This document shows positions 25,236 through 33,807 of a DNA stretch of 64,000 bases, in pieces. A program made the translations under genes and the position numbers. The notes under the pieces are model-generated. The model was not told where the DNA came from. It saw nothing but the letters and a program-made list of their open reading frames with translations, and did not search any database. Numbering within the stretch: the first letter of the stretch is position 1; each line of letters opens with the position of its first letter. This DNA comes from CAZOEL01 sp964578835 (GTDB lineage: Bacteria > Desulfobacterota > Syntrophobacteria > Syntrophobacterales > Syntrophobacteraceae), in the NCBI GenBank assembly GCA_964578835.1, contig CAZOEL010000020.1, positions 23,896 to 87,895 of the forward strand. The letters run 5' to 3'.

Positions 25236-26738
25236 TTATAGCTTTCTCTCAGTTTGGGCCTGCTGTCTGATCTCCCGCTTCAAAATCTTTCCGGTGCTGC
25301 TCTTGGGCAATTCGGCGACTGCGACGTATTCCTTGGGCACCTTGAAGGGCGAAAGACGGTTCTTGAGATAAGTCTTGAACGACGCGGGATCGATTTCCTT
25401 TCCCGCCCTCGGGACGATATAGGCGACAACCCTCTCGCCGTACTCTTTGTCTGGAAGGCCTATGACGGTGCATTCCTCGACTTCCTCGCGCGTATAAAGG
25501 ACTTCTTCGACCTCGCGTGGATAGACGTTTTCGCCGCCTGTGATGATGAGGTCTTTCAAACGGTCCTTAATGTAGACATGTCCGGTCTCATCCATGACTC
25601 CAATGTCTCCGGACCGGAACCAATTCCCCCAGAAGGCGGCCTTCGTCGCTTCCGGCTGGTCCAGGTATCCCTTCATGATGTTGGGCCCCGAAATGCAGAT
25701 CTCCCCTTCGCTTCCGCGCGGCAGCGCGTTGCCCTCATGATCTCTTATCTGGACGTCCACTATATTGACCGGCGTGCCCACGGACCCGACCACATGGCGG
25801 TAATAGTGATTGTATGTGACCATGGCCGCGCTTTCCGTCATCCCGTAGGATTCATAGATATCAAGGCCGGTGCGGTTCTTCCATTCCTTGACCACTTCGG
25901 CGGCCATGCTCGCCGCAGCCGAAAAGCAGTACCTGACGGAGGCGAATCTTTCTCGGATATCATCGAGATTGAGCAGGCGGATGAAGATGGTGGGGACAGC
26001 GTAGAATTTGGTGACCTGCAGTCGTTTGATCGCATCCAGCACGTGGTCCATGTTGTAGGACGGCTGGATCACCAGACTCCCGGCGCTGTAGATCGTGGAG
26101 CTCGTTATATGCACCTGGCCGAAAACATGATTGAGGGGCAGAAAGCAGAGGCCTCTGTCCTTTTCCGTAGACCTTTCATGATGAGCGATATTGTGGGAGG
26201 AAGCCTGCAGATTCTGATGCGTAAGGACTGCGCCTTTGGGCATGCCGGTCGTGCCCGACGTGTAGAGTATGGCGGCCGCATCGTCTCGGTTTCTTTCCAT
26301 GGCCGCAAAACTTGGACTCCCCTCGCGAAGCAGCGCCGAGTATGGAGTATCGCCCCCATCGCATATTACATTCTTCAAGTACGGGTATTGGCCAAGATCT
26401 CCCAGGGCGTCCAGCTTCTCGTCGGAGGTAAAAATCATCCGCGGTTTGCAGTTGTCCAGAATGGGAGGCAGCTCATGCTTTGTCAAGGTGTTGGAAAGAG
26501 TAACGGAAACGGCCCCCGCTTTGATCACTCCGAAATAGAACGCAAGCCAGGCATAAGAATTGGGAGCGAGAATGGCGATATGGTCTCCCGGTTGAACGCC
26601 CTTTTTGAGCAGCGAAGTTGCTATCTTGTTCGATTCTTGATTGAATTCCGAATAAGTGATCTCTCTGTCGCCATCTATCACGGCGGTGCGCTCCGGAAAA
26701 TAGAGAGCGGCATTTTCTAGATTTTTCGCGATGTTCAC
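25236..26738 (-). CDS. AMP-forming acyl-CoA synthetase/CoA ligase (third of three), TRAP-linked
   Basis: A 500-residue ANL ligase. Motifs: ILYTSGTTGMPKG (about 165-178), ESYGMTESA (about 295), FRSGDIGVMDETGHVYIKDR and the A10 motif PKSSTGKILKREI with the catalytic lysine. Translation starts at a GTG (26738) with AAGGAG about 9 bases upstream. It heads an apparent operon with the TRAP genes downstream, so uptake and activation of the same carboxylate is the natural reading. It is a paralogue of the ligase at 17047 by its N-terminus and motif set. Acid specificity cannot be read off. Confidence 0.93.
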   Translation of the reverse strand: MNIAKNLENAALYFPERTAVIDGDREITYSEFNQESNKIATSLLKKGVQPGDHIAILAPNSYAWLAFYFGVIKAGAVSVTLSNTLTKHELPPILDNCKPRMIFTSDEKLDALGDLGQYPYLKNVICDGGDTPYSALLREGSPSFAAMERNRDDAAAILYTSGTTGMPKGAVLTHQNLQASSHNIAHHERSTEKDRGLCFLPLNHVFGQVHITSSTIYSAGSLVIQPSYNMDHVLDAIKRLQVTKFYAVPTIFIRLLNLDDIRERFASVRYCFSAAASMAAEVVKEWKNRTGLDIYESYGMTESAAMVTYNHYYRHVVGSVGTPVNIVDVQIRDHEGNALPRGSEGEICISGPNIMKGYLDQPEATKAAFWGNWFRSGDIGVMDETGHVYIKDRLKDLIITGGENVYPREVEEVLYTREEVEECTVIGLPDKEYGERVVAYIVPRAGKEIDPASFKTYLKNRLSPFKVPKEYVAVAELPKSSTGKILKREIRQQAQTERKL

Positions 26739-27125
26739 CTCTTATACTCCTTCCACTCGACATGAAAACGTACATTGAAGTAGGGATCGCCCCTCGTCGC
26801 CGGGAGGATCGACATTCCCGCCCCATATTGAATATGCCCGTTCACAGCCGGCCAGCCGCCTCATCGAGACTGTGAACGCATCACGGGGCTTCGATGCGGG
26901 AGAGTCCCCCTCCCCCGACAATGAGCCCCTAAAAGTATATAACTTGTTGTTTTACCAGAGTAAGCTTAATCAAGACAGCGCAATTAAATCTCAAACAATG
27001 AAACAACCCGCACAGTCTGCTGAATGAGAGTCGGAAATAAGCCGCGCATAGGAGGAGAATTGCAACAGTAGCAAGCAGACGATTTACAGTATTGCTAAGC
27101 AAGATCGATCAGCATCTCCGTTTCA
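26739..27125. other. Intergenic upstream of the ligase-TRAP operon
   Basis: No gene seen. The AT-rich part near 26935-27010 probably holds the promoter of the ligase-TRAP operon on the minus strand. A 13-base near-palindrome CATATTGAATATG lies at about 26827. A lone TGAATGA half-site occurs near 27022 without its partner, so it is not called as a FadR site. Confidence 0.35.
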
Positions 27126-27227
27126 AGCGCCAACTCGAGCATTGACAGGGGGCAAGAGGCGCAGTCTGAGACCGCGCCCGACCATAGCCCCTGCCGGGAA
27201 TGGCGCCGCTAAGCTCGAGTCGGCGCT
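27126..27227. repeat. Spaced inverted repeat downstream of the molybdenum hydroxylase operon
   Basis: Fifteen-base arms AGCGCCAACTCGAGC (27126-27140) and GCTCGAGTCGGCGCT (27213-27227) pair with one mismatch around 72 bases. Inside is a second hairpin (27158-27178, GGCGC-x-GTCT-x-AGAC-x-GCGCC). It begins 8 bases after the stop codon of the minus-strand gene. It could be a complex terminator or a small non-autonomous element. Confidence 0.45.
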
Positions 27228-27235
27228 AATCCGGG

Positions 27236-29509
27236 TTACTCTTCCTTCCCGGCTTTGAGTATCTTCTCGGGAGTAATGGGAAGATCCTTACACCTGTAGC
27301 CGGTAGCGTCATAGACAGCTGCGGCTATGGCCGGAGCGGTGGGGATGGCCAGACCTTCCCCGGCCTCCTTGGCGCCCATCGGCCCCTCGGGCTCATAGGT
27401 TTCAATGTGGGCCACCTCGCTCGGGGGCATGTCCATGGCGTTGGGCATCTTGTAGTCGAGGAAGTTGGCATTGAGAGTTTTGCCCCCATCCATCACGAAC
27501 TGCTCTGAGAGGGTATAGCCAAGACCCATCTGAATGGAGCCCTCGAGCTGGCCTTCTACTGCTTTCTGGTTTATGACCGTGCCGCAGTCATGGGCTGTCC
27601 AGAAATGCTTCACCTCAACAACTCCGGTATCTTTATCGACTTCGACTTCCGCCACCTGGGCTCCGAAGCTGAAGGCTGGAGTCACAAGCCCCTTGTCTCT
27701 TGGCGTGTAATAGCCCCGAGCGACAATGGGCTCTCCTCTATTGGCTTTCTGAGCCATGGCCACAGCGTCTCCAAAGGTGAGGAAACGATCCGGCCTGCCC
27801 TTGGGGTGGACCTTGCCGTCCTTGCACACGATCTCATGGATCACGTTGAGGTTGAAGCGGGCGGAGACAGTCCCGAAGAGCTGAGCTTTAATCTTCCTTG
27901 CCGCATCGACCACCGCATTGCCGTTCATGACGGTGAGCCTGCTTCCCCAGGCCCCGAGATCCGCCTGAGGAGTCATGGAGGTATCGGCAGAAGTGATCCG
28001 GATATCCTCCATCTTGAGGCCGAGCTCTTCTGCAAGGATCATCTTCATTGCCGTATCGACCCCCTGGCCTATGTCTGCAGCCATGGTGAGAAGATGAGCC
28101 GTGCCGTCATCAAAGACCTTCACCTCGGCTGCCGAGAAGGGATACTGGGTGTTGAACCAGTTGAACACACCGCCCGAGATGAAGCTGTAGCAGCCGATGC
28201 CGATGCCTCTACCCGGCGTGGGAGACTTTCTTTTCTCCTCCCACCCGCTCATTTCCTTCACTTTCTTCAGCGCATCGATGAAACCGCAGGTCCCGATGGT
28301 GGCTACATCCGGGATCTTGTCCCCGGTCACCTGAGCATTCTTGATCCTGAGCTCGATCGGATCGATCCCGAGCTCTTCGGCAGCAATGTTCATCTGGGTT
28401 TCAGAAGCGAAGATAGACTGAGGGGCTCCAAAGCCTCTCATTGCGCTTGCAGGGGGCTTGTTGGTGTAGACATGCTCGCCAAGGAAGCGATAGGCGGGAT
28501 ACCTGTAGAGCATGGCCCCGAAGTTTCCGCAAAGGAAAGTTGCCGTGGGTCCCATGGCGTTGTAGGCCCCGCCGTCGAGAAGGATCTTGAGATCCTTGCC
28601 CGTGATGGTTCCATCCTTTTTGAAGCCCACCTTGGAGTGGAGCTTCATGGGATGTCTGCGTCTGCCCGCGATGAATTCTTCTTCCCTGGACAAAGTGAAC
28701 TTAACGGGTCTTCCGGTCTTCTTCGCCATGAAGGCCGCGCAGAACTCCCAGGCCCTCAGCTCCATCTTACCCCCGAAGCCTCCGCCCACAAAAGGCTTGA
28801 TCACGCGCACGTCGTTTTCCCTCATATTGAGGGTCGAGGCCAGGAGACATTGGATGATGTAGGGAACCTGGGTGGAGGTCCAAAGGGTGATCCGCCCGTC
28901 GAGATCGCACTGAGCCAAAGCCGAGCAGGGTTCGAGATAGGCGTGGCTCACCGCATGCACGGTGAAGGTGTCCTCCCGGATATAGTCCGATTCGGCGAAC
29001 GCTTTCTCGAGGTCTCCGTACTGGATCTTTCTGTTGACGCTTATGTTGGAGGGACAGTAGTCGTGAAGTACGGGAGCGCCTTCTCGAATGGCGGAATCCA
29101 CGTCAAAGATTGCCGGAAGCTCTTCGTACTCGACCTTGATGAGCCCGAGGGCCTCTTCGGCTATGTCCGGGTCTACCGCCGCGACCGCAGCCACCTCATC
29201 GCCTATGAAGCGCACCTTATCGAAGGTGAGAGGGTACTCGTCCTGGGTTTCCGGAAAGAGACGCCAGTTGCCGTATTTTATCTTGGGAGTGTCCTCTCCC
29301 GTCATAACGCACCGCACTCCGGGAAGAGCCGCGGCTTTTGACGTGTCTATGCTAACGATCCTGGCGTGCGCAACGGGGCTCCTCAGGAGCCTGCCGTGGA
29401 GCATTCCGGGAAGCTTCATATCATCCGTGTAGACTGCCGCACCCGTGGCCTTGGCCCTGGCGTCGTTTCTCGGGACGTCTTTTCCCACAATACTGAACTG
29501 ATGATCCAT
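27236..29509 (-). CDS. Xanthine dehydrogenase-family molybdenum-binding subunit
   Basis: A 757-residue large subunit of a molybdenum hydroxylase. It shows the family N-terminus (KATGAAVYTDDMKLPGMLHG), the FVGGGFGGKME molybdopterin segment, AMRGFGAPQS and, near the end, GAKEAGEG with the glutamate expected next to molybdenum. The AMRGFG loop resembles xanthine dehydrogenase and 4-hydroxybenzoyl-CoA reductase and is not the AYRCSFR loop of CO dehydrogenase. The substrate is unknown. It is the last of three genes (2Fe-2S, FAD, Mo) in a tight operon and stands behind a CoA ligase/TRAP operon, which suggests hydroxylation or dehydroxylation of an imported organic, perhaps aromatic, acid. Confidence 0.9.
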   Translation of the reverse strand: MDHQFSIVGKDVPRNDARAKATGAAVYTDDMKLPGMLHGRLLRSPVAHARIVSIDTSKAAALPGVRCVMTGEDTPKIKYGNWRLFPETQDEYPLTFDKVRFIGDEVAAVAAVDPDIAEEALGLIKVEYEELPAIFDVDSAIREGAPVLHDYCPSNISVNRKIQYGDLEKAFAESDYIREDTFTVHAVSHAYLEPCSALAQCDLDGRITLWTSTQVPYIIQCLLASTLNMRENDVRVIKPFVGGGFGGKMELRAWEFCAAFMAKKTGRPVKFTLSREEEFIAGRRRHPMKLHSKVGFKKDGTITGKDLKILLDGGAYNAMGPTATFLCGNFGAMLYRYPAYRFLGEHVYTNKPPASAMRGFGAPQSIFASETQMNIAAEELGIDPIELRIKNAQVTGDKIPDVATIGTCGFIDALKKVKEMSGWEEKRKSPTPGRGIGIGCYSFISGGVFNWFNTQYPFSAAEVKVFDDGTAHLLTMAADIGQGVDTAMKMILAEELGLKMEDIRITSADTSMTPQADLGAWGSRLTVMNGNAVVDAARKIKAQLFGTVSARFNLNVIHEIVCKDGKVHPKGRPDRFLTFGDAVAMAQKANRGEPIVARGYYTPRDKGLVTPAFSFGAQVAEVEVDKDTGVVEVKHFWTAHDCGTVINQKAVEGQLEGSIQMGLGYTLSEQFVMDGGKTLNANFLDYKMPNAMDMPPSEVAHIETYEPEGPMGAKEAGEGLAIPTAPAIAAAVYDATGYRCKDLPITPEKILKAGKEE

Positions 29510-29523
29510 AGTCTCTTATCCTC

Positions 29524-30399
29524 TTATCGTTCCAGGGCTCTTGCGCGAGCCTCCTTCAAGACTCGTCGGGTCAGGACGGCCACCATCATCGCACGGTAGT
29601 CGGCGCTCGCCCTGACATCGGTAATGGGACTCGTCTCCGTGCACGCCTGCTCGCCGGCTTTCTCCAGGATTTCCTCACTCAACGCATTGGAGCGAACGAT
29701 ATCCTCAGCCTTTGGCGCCCTCAGGGCAGTAGGCCCGCAAGAGGAGATGAAGATTCGCACATCCCGGCAAATCTCGCCATCCATCGTCACCACGGCGGCT
29801 GCCCCGATGGCGGTGCAGTCGATCTTTCCACGCGCAGAGAGGCTCAGGTAAGCAGCGCCCGCATGGGCAGGAGGAAGAGGCGCGAAGATAGACGTGACAA
29901 TCTCTGTCGGCTCGAGGGCGGTAATCCCGGGGCCTTTGAAGAACTGGTCAAGGGGAATCTCTCTTTTGCCCCCTGGGCCCTGGATGCGCACCTCGGCGCC
30001 CATGGCGAGAAGCACTGGCGCATTATCGGCGGCGGGGGAGGCGTTGCAGAGGTTTCCCACCACGGTCCCCAGGTTTCGCACCTGCTCGTTGGCGGTGCCT
30101 CTTGCGGCCATGGCTACGGCGGGAAAATGCTTAAGGATGTCCGGGTGCGAAGCCACATCGGCCAGAAGCGCCGTTGCGCCGATGGTGAGCCCTTTGCCTT
30201 CCTCGAAGCGGATTTCATTGAGCCCGGGAATGCCTTTGATGGAGATGACGGCTTCGGGCTTGATGGCCCCATGACGCATCTTGATCAGAAGATCCGTCCC
30301 TCCCGCCATCAAACGAGCCGAGGGCCCCTTGGACTGCAGCAGCTCTATGGCTTCCTCGACGGTTTTGGGAGCGTAGTGGTCGAAATGGGAGAGTCTCAT
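29524..30399 (-). CDS. Xanthine dehydrogenase-family FAD-binding subunit
   Basis: A 291-residue FAD subunit (CutM/CoxM type) that passes electrons between the iron-sulfur and molybdenum subunits' partners. FAD contacts are in LMAGGTDLLIKMRHG (about 30-45) and TVVGNLCNASPAADNAP (about 105-122). It lacks the extra cysteine-rich insertion that carries a 4Fe-4S cluster in the beta subunit of 4-hydroxybenzoyl-CoA reductase, so that specific assignment is unlikely. The start at 30399 overlaps the previous stop as ATGA, with AGAGGA 7 bases upstream. The Mo subunit starts 14 bases after its stop. Confidence 0.9.
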   Translation of the reverse strand: MRLSHFDHYAPKTVEEAIELLQSKGPSARLMAGGTDLLIKMRHGAIKPEAVISIKGIPGLNEIRFEEGKGLTIGATALLADVASHPDILKHFPAVAMAARGTANEQVRNLGTVVGNLCNASPAADNAPVLLAMGAEVRIQGPGGKREIPLDQFFKGPGITALEPTEIVTSIFAPLPPAHAGAAYLSLSARGKIDCTAIGAAAVVTMDGEICRDVRIFISSCGPTALRAPKAEDIVRSNALSEEILEKAGEQACTETSPITDVRASADYRAMMVAVLTRRVLKEARARALER

Positions 30400-30881
30400 G
30401 ACTGTTTCCTCTCTTTCATCTTTTGACTGGCCGTAGAGATAGCCTCGACTATCTTCGTATAGCCGGTGCACCGACACAGGTTCCCGCCTATGGCCTCACG
30501 GATCTGGGGCTCAGAGGGAGTGGGGTTTTTCCTCAAAAGATGCAGAGCAGCCATCTCCATGCCCGAGGTGCAGAAGCCGCACTGAATGGCCCCCTTCTCG
30601 ATGAAGGCCTCCTGGATGGGATGGAGCTCTTCCCCGGATGGAGCAAGCCCTTCGACGGTAAGAATCTCCTTGCCCTCCATCTCTATGGCGAGGCTGAGAC
30701 ACGAGTTTACAGCCCGTCCATCCACCATAACCGTGCACGCCCCACAATCTCCCGATCCGCAGCCGAACTTGACGCCTGTAAGGTTCAGCTCTTCCCTCAG
30801 CACCTCGTTCAACGTCTGCCACGGATGGACAGCCACAGTGTAGGGATCTCCGTTTACGTTCAATGTGACAACCTGTTTCAT
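30396..30881 (-). CDS. Xanthine dehydrogenase-family 2Fe-2S subunit
   Basis: A 161-residue small subunit with two 2Fe-2S clusters. The N-terminal plant-type cluster is bound by GCGSGDCGACTVMVDGR and a later NSC; the C-terminal cluster by QCGFCTSGM and GGNLCRCTGY. Length and motifs are those of CoxS/HcrC-type subunits. The start at 30881 (MKQVVTLNVNG) is the usual family beginning, with AGGAG 10 bases upstream; in-frame codons up to 31025 are not conserved. It opens the three-gene operon and is preceded by the 23-bp element at 31097-31119. Confidence 0.93.
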   Translation of the reverse strand: MKQVVTLNVNGDPYTVAVHPWQTLNEVLREELNLTGVKFGCGSGDCGACTVMVDGRAVNSCLSLAIEMEGKEILTVEGLAPSGEELHPIQEAFIEKGAIQCGFCTSGMEMAALHLLRKNPTPSEPQIREAIGGNLCRCTGYTKIVEAISTASQKMKERKQS

Positions 30882-31374
30882 TTCTTCCACACTCCTGCAT
30901 CTGGATTCGGTTCCGGGCGCTGGCTCCGGTCGAGCCGCCGTCGCTTGTCGCCTCGCTTCCCTCTCAGGGACAAAACAGGACATCGAGGATGAAGGCGCAT
31001 TATTCACGAAGAGCGTCAATCCCATCTATGTCCCCCGCGCGATGTTTGTTCAGCATGCTGACCCATCTCGATCATGTGGAACTGAAGGTAACAGAAAATT
31101 CTACCGGGCGTCAAGTAAAATTTTGCGCTGAAAACCCACATGGTCAATTTCAGTAAGCATATGATTAAGCAGATATAAAATGATATATCCTCATCTGATT
31201 GCGTAGGGACAAGCAGCAACAACTTTTCGCATTATTTCTAATCCGTGTTGATTTGGACAATTCTTGAGGTTTATCCGGACAAACTCAAAGAGGAGGATTT
31301 TTGGAAGCAGGGTCGATTATTGCAGGGCGCAATGCTCTATGCCGGAAAGTCTCATCCGTTTGCAGACGGGATCT
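30882..31374. other. Intergenic upstream of the molybdenum hydroxylase operon
   Basis: About 490 bp between the hydroxylase operon start and the end of the YgjP-like gene, both on the minus strand. It holds the 23-bp element listed separately and an AT-rich zone at 31130-31200. No gene is supported. Plus-strand open frames around 31245-31584 run into the reverse of the YgjP-like gene. Confidence 0.4.
31097..31119 (-). repeat. 23-bp promoter-like element, copy 2
   Basis: On the minus strand it contains ACTTGACGCCCGGTAGAATT, identical to copy 1 (16723-16745) except for one base. TTGACG (31109-31114) fits a -35 box; the -10 match 17 bases on (TTACCT) is weak. It lies about 215 bases before the 2Fe-2S subunit gene and points toward it. 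Confidence 0.55.
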
Positions 31375-32100
31375 CTATCGAGCCCAGGCGGGAACTTCTC
31401 TCGATGCTCCGTTCAGCTCCTTGTCGAGCGCCATACAGCCGGGCGCCATCTCCTCCAAAAGGGACCAGAAGCTCGCCGAATGGTTTCGATGCACGGTATG
31501 ACACAGTTCATGGATGAGGACATAGCGCACAAGTTCAGGCGCAAGAAACAGAAGATTGCAATTGAGGCTGATCGCGCCTTTTGAGGAACAGCTCCCCCAG
31601 CGGCTCCGCTGCTGCCGCACCTGCGCCTTTCGGTAAACGAGCCCGGTTTCGGCGCTCACTTCTTCAAGCCAGGGAATGAGGCGCAGCCGGCCCTGAAGTT
31701 TGAGCCATCGGTTCAAGAGTCTTTCGCAGATATCCATGCGCGCGGCGTCGCCATAAATAACTATGAGGGAATCGTCCGATTGACGAAGTTGAAATGCGCC
31801 TTTGCTCCAGATTTTGCGCCGAACGGCAAACCTTTTGCCAACGGCCTTCAGATGGACAAAGTCCGGCAGCAGCCGCGTTTCGCCATTTGAGATCCCTTCC
31901 CCGCCAAGCTTTCTAAAACTCTTTTCAATCCATTCCTTCTTCTGTTTGAGCAAGTCGGGGATCTTCTCACGGTCAAACCCCGCCGGGACTACCACTTCCA
32001 GTCCCAGCTGTCCTGAAATCTTCAATGTGACTCTCCGAGCCCTCTTACTCTCCCGAACAACATGGGCGGGAATGAGCCCGGGCTCTACTTGAACATCCAT
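31375..32100 (-). CDS. YgjP-like M48-type metallopeptidase (DUF45)
   Basis: A 241-residue predicted zinc protease of the YgjP/DUF45 family. The metal site is HELCH (near residue 190) followed by the family's HRNHSASFW; upstream RWGSCSSKGAISLNCNLLFLAP is the other conserved block. Such proteins are about 230-250 residues, so this one is complete. No physiological substrate is established for the family. The ATG has only a weak ribosome-binding site. It is followed at 99 bases upstream by the M3-type peptidase gene on the same strand, perhaps one transcript. Confidence 0.87.
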   Translation of the reverse strand: MDVQVEPGLIPAHVVRESKRARRVTLKISGQLGLEVVVPAGFDREKIPDLLKQKKEWIEKSFRKLGGEGISNGETRLLPDFVHLKAVGKRFAVRRKIWSKGAFQLRQSDDSLIVIYGDAARMDICERLLNRWLKLQGRLRLIPWLEEVSAETGLVYRKAQVRQQRSRWGSCSSKGAISLNCNLLFLAPELVRYVLIHELCHTVHRNHSASFWSLLEEMAPGCMALDKELNGASREVPAWAR

Positions 32101-32198
32101 ACCATCTTCTTTTCGGAGACGTAAGGGAGTCGATCGATTTTACGGTTGCTCATGGCCTGCGGTTCCATGCAGAGGCTTTAATCAAGGTGAAGAGCGCG

Positions 32199-33689
32199 TC
32201 ATCCTTTTAGAGCTGCGCTCCATCTCTTCGATAGGTCGGAATAGTCGAGCGGGCCAATCCCTCCCCTATCAAGAAACACCTCGAGCTCGTCCCGGTTGCC
32301 GTTCTTCCACCACTCAATCAGGATTTCCCCGGCTTCTCGTTTGAACATCCACTCTTCTCCAAGATTTTCAGAGAGAAATCGTTCCATGCTCGCTTCAGCC
32401 ATCCACGCCATGACATAGTCGAGCGCGTAAAGCTCGGGGGCGAGATCGAAAAACTGGGTCTCTGGCTTGTAGGAAAAGCCCGTATGATCTTTGAGAATCG
32501 AGGCGTAAGCCAACCCATCTCCTACCGTCTTTTCTTCGAACATCTTGTACTCGGCGAGAAACTTGGCGGCGTACCTTCTAAAGAAGGCCATATCTTTGAG
32601 CGCCTTGTAGCGACGAAGCGTCTCTATCTCCTGAAACCCAAGGCCCAGTCTCCTTTCGAGAAATAGGGGAGAAAAGCACATGTTCTGAACGAGGAAGGCG
32701 AAGGATTCTGAAAGAGTGTTGGAAGTGTTGAAGTCTTTTTCCACTGGAGAAAGAGAGGACGAGGTGAAAATGGAGCTCAACGCGTGGCCCATTTCATGAA
32801 AGAGCGTCTCGAAATCTATCCAACCTCCTTGCGGGTTGATGACCACATGGATTTCCTGCGGAATTCTCACCGCGAAGGTTATCCCCTGCGCCCCTTTCAT
32901 GCCGGAATGCTCCGTATGGAGATGCAAGCCGGGAAGCTTGGCCGCCTTGACGCCCCAGCAGTCGAAGAAGCGAAGGTGATCCACCAGGGGAACCTCGCTT
33001 GGGAAAATAGGATCGAGCTCTCCCAGACCCATCAGGTAGATGGCGTCAAACCGGTTCGCCTCATTGAGGGGAATCCCGAGGCTTTTTTGCGTCCACGCAT
33101 CCATGGCGTCAAAGTACAGAGCGGCGGTCGAGTCGAGAAATTCAAGCACGCTCGACGCTTGCGAAGCATAGTCTATCCCTTTCTTCTCATGGCAATAGGC
33201 AATGTAGCTCCCATATTCAAAATCTTTTTCAATGAGCTCGAGGACATACTCCCAGGAGCCGAGCGCGAAGGGCTTGAGAAATTTCGACAAGCCGCTTGTT
33301 TCTTTCTCCAGGATGCGGCGCTTGCCCAGGTCGCTTTTCTTCTGGCACCAGCTATGTATATCCCTCAGATAAACCTTTTCGCCCTCAACGACAGCGGCCG
33401 CCCCCCGCGTCCACATGGAAAACTCGTTTTCATAGGGCAGCGCCCCGCGCTGGATGCAATGGCCGAGAAGAGTATGAAAGATCCGCCGTTCATAGTCGGA
33501 AAGGCCGGCCCTGGTTTGAAAATTTCTGACTGTCTCGGGGTCGAGCAGTTGCTCGAAGCCTTCATAGAGATCTGAATTGCGCCCTGCGGGATCTTTGCCG
33601 ATCGCAAGATCCAGCGCTCTTTTGGTCAGGCGATAGTTCAAGGTCACCAGCGCATCTTCAATGCGGCCAACATCCGGAGCACGGTTCAT
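32199..33689 (-). CDS. M3-like oligopeptidase (zinc metallopeptidase)
   Basis: A 496-residue peptidase with the gluzincin motif LFHEMGHALSS near residue 290 and a Glu in SNTLSESFAFLVQ about 30 residues later as the likely third zinc ligand, the arrangement of M3 (thimet/oligoendopeptidase F) enzymes. It is shorter than typical PepF (about 600), and sequence outside the motif is divergent. No signal peptide, so a cytosolic role in peptide turnover is expected. AGGG 6 bases upstream supports the ATG. Confidence 0.82.
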   Translation of the reverse strand: MNRAPDVGRIEDALVTLNYRLTKRALDLAIGKDPAGRNSDLYEGFEQLLDPETVRNFQTRAGLSDYERRIFHTLLGHCIQRGALPYENEFSMWTRGAAAVVEGEKVYLRDIHSWCQKKSDLGKRRILEKETSGLSKFLKPFALGSWEYVLELIEKDFEYGSYIAYCHEKKGIDYASQASSVLEFLDSTAALYFDAMDAWTQKSLGIPLNEANRFDAIYLMGLGELDPIFPSEVPLVDHLRFFDCWGVKAAKLPGLHLHTEHSGMKGAQGITFAVRIPQEIHVVINPQGGWIDFETLFHEMGHALSSIFTSSSLSPVEKDFNTSNTLSESFAFLVQNMCFSPLFLERRLGLGFQEIETLRRYKALKDMAFFRRYAAKFLAEYKMFEEKTVGDGLAYASILKDHTGFSYKPETQFFDLAPELYALDYVMAWMAEASMERFLSENLGEEWMFKREAGEILIEWWKNGNRDELEVFLDRGGIGPLDYSDLSKRWSAALKG

Positions 33690-33807
33690 CTTGCGCCCTT
33701 TTTCAGTTTTAGTTCAGAAAGGGGAATGACGATTTTTTTCCTGAAAAGTAAGATCTCGACTTTTGCTGCGCTCCCAAGCCTTCCCGGCTCTTATGGGGGA
33801 ATAGACA

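Noticed and set aside
25254..26720. 488-codon open frame on the plus strand
   Set aside because: Antisense to the third CoA ligase; no ribosome-binding site or motif.
27590..29341. 583-codon open frame on the plus strand
   Set aside because: Antisense to the molybdenum-binding subunit, which has family motifs along its length; the plus frame has none.
27236..30881. 4-Hydroxybenzoyl-CoA reductase or aerobic CO dehydrogenase
   Set aside because: The FAD subunit lacks the 4Fe-4S insertion of the former, and the Mo subunit lacks the AYRCSFR loop of the latter.
31245..31584. Open frames on the plus strand near the YgjP-like gene
   Set aside because: They run into the reverse of a clear metallopeptidase gene and show no signature.
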